From contig JAKZAN010000005.1 of NCBI GenBank assembly GCA_023053545.1, positions 5,022,001-5,086,000 on the forward strand: DNA of 64,000 nucleotides, in the 5' to 3' direction. The position numbers were made by a program, and so were the translations under genes. The DNA is from Lepidurus packardi (taxonomy: Eukaryota; Arthropoda; Branchiopoda; Notostraca; Triopsidae). This document shows, piece after piece, positions 34,637 through 45,400 of the stretch. The notes beneath the pieces were generated by a model. It ran no database searches. It was not told the origin of the DNA and saw only the letters and a program-made list of their open reading frames with translations. Numbering within the stretch: the first letter of the stretch is position 1; every line of letters begins with the position of its first letter.

Positions 34637-35485
34637 TTAACCATGCAGTGACATAAAAATCGGAGAATTATCTTGGATTTTAAAAGGAATTGAAACCCGA
34701 TTTGGCAACTGAAGCTCAAAGTCTTGGTGAGATGTTTTGGAGAAGAGGAGTTGGGATGCTTTGAGCTCCTTGAGACTTTCGGCAACTTCTTCCCAGTTCC
34801 AGGTGATCGATTGGCAGCTAAGCATTACGCAGATTTTAACCCCCTTTATGGCGTTCACGAGGGTTTTGGCAAGATTACAGCAATAGGTCGCTAATCGACG
34901 CTGGGAGAGTAAACGATCTTCCCAGTAAAACGTGGCTAAACTCTCCCAGATAATCAAAGAAACTGGTTTGAGAGTAATGAGCGCTTGTAAGCCTGCTAAC
35001 AACATTCTCAGTTCATGAGCCGAGAAACATGTTACGATTTGCAGGCGGGACAAGGATTCATCTTTTATACTTTCGATATCTTGAGTATTAAAAGGTAGTG
35101 GTGAATCGTTCGAGTCTCTGGGGCGTTTCATTCTCAAACTTTGCTTGATTCGCTTGTCTAATCCGGCATAGAGTCGCAATAGGCTGAAATGGTGCTCAGT
35201 GTTAATTAATAGCACCGAAGCACCAAGTCCCCCCACGTCTTTCTCTTTAAACTTGGAGGGAAGGATACATTTCACAATCCAGTGAGTTAAAACCAGGGTC
35301 TTCCCGGTGCCTACGTCCCCTGACAGTAAGTAAAGACTGTCGGGCAAAGGTCCATTTTCCCCGAAAATCCTGGATTCTAAACCACACAAGGAAACGCGGG
35401 GGGTAACTCGGGCTAAGAAATGTAGCCCATTTTCTGTCCTAATATGAGCCTCACTTTTGGCCATGACACTATAGCTAACGGCCAC
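34637..35485 (-). CDS. XRCC2: DNA repair protein XRCC2 (RAD51 paralog)
   Basis: A 282-aa single-exon gene (human XRCC2: 280 aa). The protein is a RecA-fold ATPase-like member of the BCDX2 RAD51-paralog complex, which assists homologous recombination. Visible features are the Walker A motif GDVGTGKT (residues 56-63), CILPSKF just after it as in vertebrate XRCC2, LLINTEHHFSLLRL (vertebrate IDTDYHFDMLRL), and a Walker-B-region strand VSLIIWESLATFYWEDR, where XRCC2 proteins carry the same SxxFYWxDR sequence. The first Met is used; Met8 is an alternative. It is convergent with the centrosomin-like gene (311 nt between stops) and divergent from the FATP gene. Confidence 0.92.
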   Translation of the reverse strand: MAVSYSVMAKSEAHIRTENGLHFLARVTPRVSLCGLESRIFGENGPLPDSLYLLSGDVGTGKTLVLTHWIVKCILPSKFKEKDVGGLGASVLLINTEHHFSLLRLYAGLDKRIKQSLRMKRPRDSNDSPLPFNTQDIESIKDESLSRLQIVTCFSAHELRMLLAGLQALITLKPVSLIIWESLATFYWEDRLLSQRRLATYCCNLAKTLVNAIKGVKICVMLSCQSITWNWEEVAESLKELKASQLLFSKTSHQDFELQLPNRVSIPFKIQDNSPIFMSLHG

Positions 35486-37434
35486 AAGAACGAAAATAAT
35501 ATATCCTTTGTTCTATCCTTTGAAGCTTGCACATGGTTTTGTTCAGACGAGTTTTATAATGGCGCCACATTTAATCGCCATCGGTGGTAGAAGTAAGAAG
35601 CTTTCTTACTACTTATCTACCGAAAACAGGCTGTAGAAGGGCGTTACAGCGCAGTCGAATGTCATTAAGCTCTAGTGCTGTAGTACTCTTGCCTTCGTTT
35701 CATCGAGTGTCGGTTAGATAACGTACAGCACGTGTTGTCGAGACAAGTGAAACTGGTGAGAAAATGGCTTACTTGGGTTAAACCAATTGGGAAATTACAA
35801 GGTAATAGAAACTTTGTTTTGAACTATTGGCCGTAGGCGTTATTATGGACATTTATGTTATTGGTTGCTGATTGATCCGGCAAAGCTTATCTCGGTCTAA
35901 GGGTATTAATTAGCCAAACAATCTCAAAAAGTAAACCAGCCTTTTTATACCGGCTAAAACCTTGAGTTTCGCATACAAGCATATGGGCCAAGGTTGACAC
36001 AAGACAGTTTCTTATTGTAGTTTTTATTTAAATTGCATGCTTTGTAACAAATGCAACATACGAGTATCTCTTTTCTGAGAAATACACATTGTTCCCTCAT
36101 GCTCTTCAAACTTTTTCACACTTGTGCTAGCAAGAAAAGAACATTTGTTGCATCTGGAATCATTTTTATGTTTTTTTACATCCGTATTTGTGTGGGACCA
36201 GTTATTATCTTAAAAAGAAGACGTAGAGCTGTGGACTTATCCCTTTGGAATAATAAAAATTAGATTACAATCCAAACGCGGTTTGGAATACTTTTAGAGA
36301 GGTTCCTTATCTAACGCTGAGAAAGTACACACACTCGTTCTAACGTAAGGTTTTTTTCGCGTTGTCTTGTTGGTTAACTAAGAAAACGAAACGAGATGTA
36401 GCAACAGGTTACGTTCAAGGACATTTTTTTGGTTGCCATTGTTCTTTCCTTTTACTATTAGATGCGAAAGAGTGGGCCGGTTTACTGAAAAGAAGACAAA
36501 AATATCTGCGGATCTTTGACCTACCTAAATTCAGAAGGCAATGAAGCGAGATGTAGATGTTAATTAAATCCTTCTTGCAGACAAATTTAGTTCCCAATCA
36601 GTTAACTTTCGCAAGGTCTAATTGTCCTTCCTGTCTCGTAAGAGGGGAAACGGGGACTTGCGTTTAGAGAAGTGGTCAGGTTTCTGTATCTGCAAACTCT
36701 ATCTAGCTGACCCTAGAGAGTATCGAGGTCATTAACGGAGAGCAATTCTTCAAAGAATTGGTGGGGTCTTGTGGTCAGGGAGACTGTGCAACGATCAAAT
36801 TCCAAAGGTCACAAAGTCCATCTGAAAATTCCGTTTGCACCAGCTCTAGTCCAAGGTCATGTTCATTTCCCAATTTAGAGTTAAATTGCCCTATAAAATT
36901 GAAGCGGTTAAATACTATCTTTGGCTCCCTTGTTTTTTGTGTTTTTTTTACCATTTCTGTGTTAGTTTTGATAGTGATTTCAGATATTCTCCGATAATAG
37001 ATTCAATAAAATTTACAGTTAAGTTCCTTGGAACGGCCTGCACTTACTTTCTTGTACAAACATTATCGCCAGATGATGGTAAAGTAGGTTAAACTAAAAT
37101 GGTTAAAAAAAAAGATTTATTGTATTTCATTGAACTGGTGAAGCGAGGAGAAAGAGACCCGAAGACAAGAAAGTTTTCTATGATTTGCCATATTCTAATA
37201 TGAGTGAAAATACTTATCGTGCTTTCTCTTTGCCTCGGGGACGTTTTGGTTATTTCCTCCTTCCGAATCCCTTTTCCTCGCAGTTTTCATCGTTCGCCTG
37301 GGAGTGGAGACCATACCTTAAGTCTAATACGTGGCCTGTATCCTGTGGAATTGAAGAGGAGCCGTAGCCAAAAGCTTTGGCCAGAAACTTGGTTTAGCAA
37401 GCAGTCCTTTGAACTTTTGGGAACACTCGACACC
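35486..37434. promoter_or_regulatory. divergent intergenic, XRCC2 / FATP
   Basis: About 1.9 kb without a recognisable exon. Near 36804-36820 it contains AGGTCACAAAGTCCA, a direct repeat of nuclear-receptor half-sites with one spacer base (DR1), including the HNF4-type CAAAGTCCA. It lies about 615 bp upstream of the FATP start. Other AGGTCA-like sites lie nearby (36728 and 36855). Confidence 0.45.
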
Positions 37435-40400
37435 ATGTTCCTCAACAAGGGTGCAGTGTACGGGGCAGTCGTGGTTGTACTTTACACCGCGTTCAAAGTT
37501 CCGCTCTGGCAGATCGCTCTGCTCTTCTTGACCAAGTTTGTCGCCATGGACGGAGGAAGTAACTGGTTACATATTCTATTCAACACCTTTAAACGGGATA
37601 TGACGTAAGTTTCCCTTTTATGTTAGTACTGTGTTTCATTATTAGCCATTTGTGAGTCTTTAATCATTGCATTGTTGAACCAGTTGAATATGTCGCCAAG
37701 TTTTCGTGCTTTTTTTCTTAATTTTTTAGTTAATTGTTGAAATATTTGCCTCTTATAAAATAATTCTCGTCTTTTCGTTATTTATTCGAAAGTAAATACA
37801 GACTTAAAACTAGGACTTACATTACTAAATGATTAGTTGAAAATTCTTGACGGCAAATTTTGCCACTTAAATCTTTATTTCCAATTCTGATTTTTTTTTT
37901 TTTTTTTTTTTTTTGGTTTGGTTTCGTTGTTGAACTCGGAAAATTTGTGAATCGAACATTTGTTTTTGGTCTATTTTTTGCAGAGGTCTAATGCGCTATA
38001 TGAAAGTGTTACGACGCATGCGCTACTGCCAAAACAACAATATGACTGTACCGAAGGTATGGATGGAGAACGTGCGAAAACATCCACATAAAGTGTGCTT
38101 AGTTATGGACGACATAGAATGGACGTACCAAGATATTGAGAACCTAAGCAATCAAATTGCTCGAGCGTTTATGGACGAAGGTTATCGTCCGGGCGACGTT
38201 ATTTCGCTCTACTTGGACAACCGTCCAGAATACGTCGCTTTCTGGCTTGGCTTAGCTAAAGCGGGCATTGTTTCTGCGCTTATCAATTACAACTTGAAAG
38301 GCAAAGCCCTGTTGCATTGCATAAACGTGGCGGAGAGCAAAGCTGTTATTTATGGCAAAGACCAAGCGGATGGTGAATGACGTCATATTTTTTTTTATAT
38401 ACATACATAACGAACTAAAATATCTTCCCTCCTAGCTGTCAATGAAATTTGCGCTGAGCTAAGCAGTAATACACTTTACGGCTTCGAATTGTCGATCAGG
38501 CCATCCGGCGTAAGAAATCTAGACGTTTTGATTCCTGCCGCTTCTAGCACTGGGCTAGATTTGGAAGGCGTGGCCAATTATGAAGACAAAATGGTGTACA
38601 TTTACACCTCGGGTACTACCGGTTTACCCAAGGCGGCTGTTATTCGGCATTCGCGGTAAGAAATAGCTACACTTAATAAGTTAGTGAGTGAATGTGAGTG
38701 TTATAGAATGGTAGTTTGCATCTTTCTCTATTTCGTGATATTCGCTCATCCCAAAACTTTTATTTGCTTTCACAAGGAAACAAAGGCTTGTTTTCAGCTT
38801 TGTTGTCCGTTCTAGCCTGGCGAAATTAAGCCTGTTAGCTTTGTAGCTTGATTTCGCAGTTGCAATTTCTTAAAATAGTTGTTTTGACTATGAAAACGTT
38901 GTTCGTTACAACTTGTAGCTACCTTTTTACCTCGGTGGCCGGTTACCACGCGGTAGCTCTGCGCCCTGATGATGTGGTCTACGGCCCTTTACCCCTTTAT
39001 CACACTGCAGGCGGTATTTTGGGCGCTGGGATGATCTTTTCAGGCTTAAAAGTGGTCCTTAGAAAAAAGTTTTCAGCCACCAATTTCTGGACGGATTGTG
39101 TCAAGTACCAATGCACGGTAAGAACTAAAGAAAAAAGAATAGCCCTTTCCCGTTCCTTGATTTCACCCCCGTTTTTAATTGTTGTCACGTCCAATTGTCG
39201 CTCCTTTTCCCCTGCCAATAGCGTCCGGTTTTCCCGCTCCAAAAAACGTTATGAACGTTTCACCCCGCTCTGCCGCATGTTTGCCTTAGTAGTAAGCTGT
39301 TTTCTTTGGGTCCTTTGGTGTTGGTTTTTCTCGTGTCCTTTGCATGAAAGTGCCTAGCCTTTATGACTCCTAGATAGAAAGAGATATGTTAGAAACGTAG
39401 TTTTAGAAAAACCTCACGTGAAAAAGAACATTTTCTGACGGCCTTACGTGTATCTGTTAGTCTTAATATTTTTTTTTTTTTTTTTTTTTTTTATACTATT
39501 CCTATTTTTTCTGACTTTTTTCTTTACGAAACAAAACTTGTTCGCTTCAGTTTCATGTTCTTCTCCTCTGCGGTTTTCTACATGACGGCGCTCTCACATG
39601 ACGAAATCATCTATGACCCCTTGCCCTTGTACCATACGGCGGGTGGAATGGTTGGCGTGGGGCAATGTGTACTCTTCGGGTGCACAGCCGTGCTCAGGAA
39701 ACGCTTTTCCGCCTCGGCTTTCTGGACGGAGGCCGCCAAACACAATTGCACGGTATGGACTCTCCCTTTACAACAATCCTCGCCAACAAGACATGCCTTT
39801 TAATTAATATGTTGCAACCTTCCTTTAAAAAATGACATAATAATGTTAAATTGACTTCAATTAAACTTACATTTAAAAAAGACAAAGAACGATGTGGTGG
39901 CAGTGACTCGTTGTATTGTAGTGCTGTCTAGCATGCTTGCACGCGCTTTTTATTTATTGCACCTCCCTACCCTCAGTTTTGACCTTTTTCTGCTCTCCAA
40001 TTATTTCAAGTTTGAACTTTAGTTGCGTTCTGTTGGGTTTTTTTCTTTGGCGAATTAAAGCTGCTTATTTTTCCGAGGAAAAATTCTTAAAGCGGCTGTT
40101 CCAGTTTTTATCGTGTGAACTATCTTTATTTTATTTTACGGTCAAGTTTTTGTGCCTTTGCACGAATTTTGCCATAAGAATAAGCTTGCTGTTTTTAAAC
40201 TGAGTGGTCCAGTTGCAAAGGTGTTTTAAACAAAAACTCCCACATGAAGAAAAACTGGCAAACTTTGCTCTCGTTTAAATTGATCAATTTCTTTCAACTT
40301 TTAACCGAATTTCTTATTTATCAATGCATTTTACGTTTTCTTCAGTATAATCGAAAAAAATTATTTTAAACAAATGTCTAAAAAAGGTTCGTACTGTTTT

Positions 40401-41648
40401 TTTTTTTTTAAATATATATATATATATTCCTTTTTTTTAAAGAAAAAAAAAGTAAAAGAAACTCGCCTGTTGAGTGTTGACTGTAACTGAATGTTTTGGA
40501 TCCTTATAGGCCGCTCAATACATTGGCGAAACCTGTCGCTACTTGTTAGCCGCGCAACCAAATCCAGAAGAACAGAAACACAAGGTTCGAATTATGTTCG
40601 GAAATGGACTCCGGCCCCATATTTGGGAGCAATTTGTGAAACGGTTTGGAATTGCCCAAGTAGCAGAATTTTATGGAGCCACGGAAGGCAATGCGAATAT
40701 TAGTAAGCTTTTATAAGAATAAATGTTGAGTTTATTTCTCTTCTTGCTTTAATTTTGCGTTTAGTTAATATGGATGGCAAGGTGGGAGCAGTTGGATTCG
40801 TGTCGAGGATTGCGCCTTGGGTTTACCCAGTGGGTCTTATTAAAGTTGACGAAGAAACCGGAGAAGTTATTCGCGCGGAAGATGGATTGTGTATTTCTTG
40901 CAAACCAGGTATGTTGGGCTTCAAAAAGACTCAAGTTTTCAAGTTAAATTTAACGTAATTCAAATTTTCGTAAGATGAACCGGGGATGTTTGTGGGAAAA
41001 ATTGTAAGAAATCATCCAGTGCGCGATTTTCATGGTTATGCTGATCCCACAGCGACTTCCAAGAAAGTTTGTTTGGACGTTTTCCGGAAAGGTGATGCAG
41101 CTTTCCTCTCTGGAGACATCCTGGTTATGGACGAGCTGGGTTACTTGTTCTTTAAGGATCGTACGGGCGATACTTTCCGTTGGCGTGGCGAGAACGTTTC
41201 GACGACTGAAGTAGAGAGTATTGTGAGTAATGTGGCTGGATTGAAGGATGCAGTCGTCTTTGGCGTCGAAGTTCACGGCGCAGAAGGTAAAGCTGGGATG
41301 GCGGTGATACTCGACGCTGACAAAGCCTTGGATATGGAGATTTTGGCAACAGGATTGGCAAAAGAACTCCCAGTGTACGCTAGACCTTTGTTTATTCGTA
41401 CCGTTAGTGAAATGGATATGACAGGTAAACGTTACTTGTTTGGGTTTAAAAAATGAATCATTATTTTAAGATTTGTTTTGTTTTAATTAGGTACCTACAA
41501 ATTGAGGAAAGTTGATTTCCAGAAGGAAGGTTATGACCCGAATAAGATCAAAGATAAGCTGTTTTTCTTGGATCCTAAAACGGCCAAGTACATTCCGCTG
41601 ACGAGTGAATTGTATGCCAGGATTGAGAATGGAGGTTTGAGATTGTAA
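37435..41648 (+). CDS. SLC27A4: long-chain fatty acid transport protein 4-like (SLC27A)
   Basis: A membrane acyl-CoA synthetase that drives fatty-acid uptake by coupling entry to CoA activation. Exons 37435-37604, 37984-38372, 38436-38655, then either 38919-39117 (4a) or 39551-39752 (4b), then 40510-40702, 40765-40908, 40975-41424 and 41491-41648, give 640 or 641 aa (human FATP4: 643). The N-terminal hydrophobic span [20 protein letters not shown] is the membrane anchor. The AMP-binding motif is [15 protein letters not shown] (about residues 246-260). The FATP signature [17 protein letters not shown] and the C-terminus [14 protein letters not shown] are intact. The choice of exon 4 changes the segment around PLYHTAGG. 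The gene lies directly upstream of the vitellogenin receptor. Confidence 0.95.
38919..39117 (+). CDS. FATP alternative exon 4a
   Basis: Encodes RYLFTSV...[17 protein letters not shown]...[11 protein letters not shown]. Acceptor acttgtag and donor ACG|GTAAGA. It needs one base to complete the codon CG|C left by exon 3 and ends in phase 0, exactly like 4b. It aligns with 4b over its whole length. Confidence 0.88.
39551..39752 (+). CDS. FATP alternative exon 4b
   Basis: Encodes [15 protein letters not shown]...[17 protein letters not shown]...[11 protein letters not shown]. Acceptor ttcgcttcag and donor ACG|GTATGG. It has the same entry and exit phases as 4a but is one codon longer. If spliced after 4a it would be read in another frame and meet TGA within 17 codons, so the two can only be used alternatively. 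Confidence 0.88.
39753..40509. other. FATP intron after exon 4b
   Basis: A 757-nt AT- and T-rich intron with a short (TA)n run near 40411. No further copy of exon 4 is seen. Confidence 0.6.
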
Positions 41649-41977
41649 AATGGATTCAGTTTTGAGTTTGAATCTTGTTGAATGAACAAGCCGTTGTTGG
41701 TTTTTTACTTATGCATAATTCGTGTGCCTTAAGTCAGTCCTATTATTCCGAAAGAGTTAGTAAGCCTATGTGGTGAGTACAAAGGTGAAAGACTAGCAAG
41801 GGAAAAGGCAACAGAATCTGGCTTAAAGCAAAATCAAATTGTGACCCGTATGTTGGCACATTTTTATGTATCGGGAGTTGAACACTAGTTTTTTTTACTG
41901 CATTGGTTGTCTTTTTAGTAAACATAGCTTATGTGTATTAAGCTGACATGGATGTTCGTTGTACAACTGAGTTTAAC

Positions 41978-41983
41978 AATAAA
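41978..41983 (+). other. poly(A) signal of the FATP gene
   Basis: AATAAA lies 330 nt after the FATP stop, in the interval before the vitellogenin receptor start. Confidence 0.5.
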
Positions 41984-42407
41984 CTTGTCGGGTTCAGTTT
42001 GTTTTCCTAAATTGCGTTTCGAAAATCCCCTATATAGGCGTGAAGGGACGATCAAACTGGTTCAGTGTATACAAGGCTTCTTTTTTTGTTAAGCAAGCTT
42101 TTGCATTATTCGTTCTAAAGGTACATATAGTGGCATAACAAGACCCCCATCCCACCTCATCACCCACTCCAAATCCCCCTACAACAGGACAAAACACACT
42201 TATAACTTCAAAACGTGCCTCGCTTTTGTCTGAGGTTTGCTGTTATTCTGGCAGTTCAGTCTTACAAACGGTATTTTTCTAGTCTTGTGTACGTTTGTCG
42301 CAGTCTTTGCCCAACTTCTGCTCAGTGCGTTCGGTGTACGTGGATTGCTACCTTTTACTTGAAACGTGTCTTTAGTAATAATCTTTTCTGTGTTAGTGTT
42401 TCTTTCA

Positions 42408-45400
42408 ATGGGGTTTGTCACATGTTTTATCATTTTGCCGTTATTGGTACCTAGTCTTGTCTCAGGTAACTTTGTGTACTTTTTAACCCTCTAATTTACA
42501 GTTCAAAGTCCCCCAAAATATCTGAATTTTTCCTTAGGAGACCTACATTTCTGCCGCATGAATGAATTCTCGTGCAGTCAAGGTGGTTGTGTAACGGGTT
42601 CCAAACGTTGTGATGGAAGCCTGGATTGTCCAGATGGGAGCGACGAACTAAACTGCCTTTCCAAGAGTATTTTTCAAGGGCTTTAAATGATTCTGAAATG
42701 ATTTTAAAGGGTAAATTTTAGGTAATCGTTGCAAATCAAACGACTTTTTCCCCTGTTCCAGCGGAGAATGTGTGTCTATACGGTACAAATGTGACGGTAC
42801 CAATGATTGCGCTGACGCTAGCGACGAGCAAAAATGCCATCTCCTACCAGTACGCTTACTTTACATTTCTCATTTTCATCTTTTAATTAACTAAGTTTTA
42901 TTTCAGAGTGTCATGAATATTTCCTGTCCCCAAGAACAATTTCTCTGTGATGGTATCTGCTTGCCTAATTTATATCGCTGTGATGGAACAAAGGATTGCG
43001 CGGATGGAGCAGACGAGATTGATTGCGATTTGCTGAAAAAGGTAAGCAGGGAATTCACATTTTATCGTATCTTGTTAAAAGCTCAGTTTTTAGAGCTGTA
43101 CTGGCTTTTTTTGCGGGACGAAATGTCTTTCGATGGATCAAGTGTGCGACGGAAGGGTACAGTGCCCGGATGAGAGTGATGAAGCTGTCTGTGGTAATAT
43201 TGTTTAACTTACAGGTTTCACGAGTTTCAATTATTGTGTAATCTTTTTTTTTTGTAGGACTGGAGCCCAGTTCTTGTCTACTAGAAGCGGGGTGGTTTTT
43301 GTGTCCGGGTACTACACGCTGTCTGAATTTAACGCAGACTTGTGATCGTAAAGCTGACTGTCCTCGGGGTGAAGATGAGAGCGATTTATGCGGTAATAAT
43401 GATATTAAACGTTACATATGAATTACAGAAGTGTAAATATTTCGAGTTTTTCTAGGAGTTGTGTGTAGTACTCGGAAATCGCCCTGTTCCCACAAATGTA
43501 CAGTGACACCGCAGGGACCGCATTGCTTATGTCCACCCGGCTTTCGACTGGACCGCGACAATTCTACTTGCATAAGTAATACTTCTTGGATATTTCTATT
43601 TTTATAAATTTTACTAGCAAGAACGTCCCACTTTTAGATATCAATGAATGTAGTCTGGAGCCGCCGGTTTGTAGCCAAAAATGTGTGGATTTACCTGGGA
43701 GTTATGAGTGTGTTTGTGACACGGGATATGTACTCCAAGATCGTCATTCCTGTTTGTCCAACGGTGAGAATAAATTTCGTTAATTTCTTTAGTTTTAGTT
43801 AGGTGTGTCTTCCAATTCTTCTTTAATTTCTGGCTAAATACTCTTGTTTTAATCATAAACCTGACGTTTATATTAATTTTAATGTAATTTACTTGAATTC
43901 TTCTGTAGCATTAAGTTCTAGTTAATGAAGTTAATTAAGAAGTAGTTAATGAAGTTAATTAAGAAGTAGTTAATGAAGGAATGTTTCAACGAACAACTTT
44001 TCATATAATTGTTATTTAATCTTAGCCAAAACACTTTCTTAATACTTTTTTTTAAATATTTACGGAAATAATTGATGTTTCTTTAGGTACCGAAGGAGTT
44101 TTGCTTATATCTTCCCCTCCAGAGATTCACAGTTATAATATTCATTCGCAGCAGTATTTCAGGATGCAAGATCTACCTCCTTTAAACATCCTAAGCTTTG
44201 ATTTCGATTACGTGGACGGACAAGTGTACTGGGTCAACGTGGAAAATGATGATGGCTCACAAGTGGCTGTTTATCGCAGTCGAATGCGAAGCCAAGAGAA
44301 GGAGGTAGTGATTCACGCAGGTTGGTACTTCTTTCTCAGTATTGCCTGGAGTTCTCAAGCTTCCTATTGTACAGATTTTCATGCTATTCACGGAGTCGCT
44401 TTGGATTGGGTCGGACGACATCTCTACTTGACTTATACTAACCCAGGTCGTGTTGTTATTTGCGATCTGCAAGGGTATCTTTGTACCGCCCTACTTGAAG
44501 GTTTGGACAAACCCGCCGCAATCGTTCTTGATCCCGAAGACAAGTAAATATCCTTTTATAATTTCAGATTATAGATTTTAACATGACGATGTTGCATAGA
44601 CTCATGTACTGGGTGGATGGAGGCATACACCCGTATATTGGTATGGCCGGAATGGATGGTTCGGGTCTGCATCCTTTTGTGCATGAAAATATAGCCCATC
44701 CAACTGGACTAGCTTTGGATCGCCCTGGATTGCGTTTATACTGGGCTGATTCGTTTTTCAGCCACATTGTTGTGATTAATCTTGACGGTACCCAGCGCCG
44801 AGAACTGCCTGTGTACGTGGCTCACCCTACCAGCTTGGATGTCTGGGAAGACTGGCTCTTCTGGACGGACATCGGTAACCGTGAAGTAGGGCGCTGTGAC
44901 AAACTCACGGGTCACAATCACACGACCCTCGCTCGCTCAGCTCACATGACTCCTCTAGCTTTGAAGTTAAAACATTCTCTCAAACAACCCATGATCCATG
45001 GGTCCTGTTTAGAGGCGAATTGTTCTCATATGTGTGTCCTATCTCCTGTATTGCCTTACCGATGTCTATGTCCTTTGGGGATGGAGTTACTATACGACCA
45101 ACACACCTGCCAAGGTTCATACCCTTTTATCTATCTTAGGTACAAAATGTAATTTATAATATTTTGTAGATTCATTTAAGACGCCGTGGCTAATCGTGAA
45201 TCGAGCAAACCGTCTTTTGCAAATTCACCCAGATCGCCTGGGTCGCACGTCAGTCAAAACTATTCGCATTAAATCCTCACGTCGTATTGGCGCCATGGCG
45301 TTCCATCCCGCACTCAACAGTGTAGTTTATAGCGACCTCGCCAGTAAATCCCTGTACGCGTTCAATATGGCCACCCATACAGAATCAATACTTTGGAACC

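Noticed and set aside
39118-39357. Extended reading frame after FATP exon 4a
   Set aside because: It is read-through past a good donor (ACG|GTAAGA) into intron; the sequence no longer matches the family.
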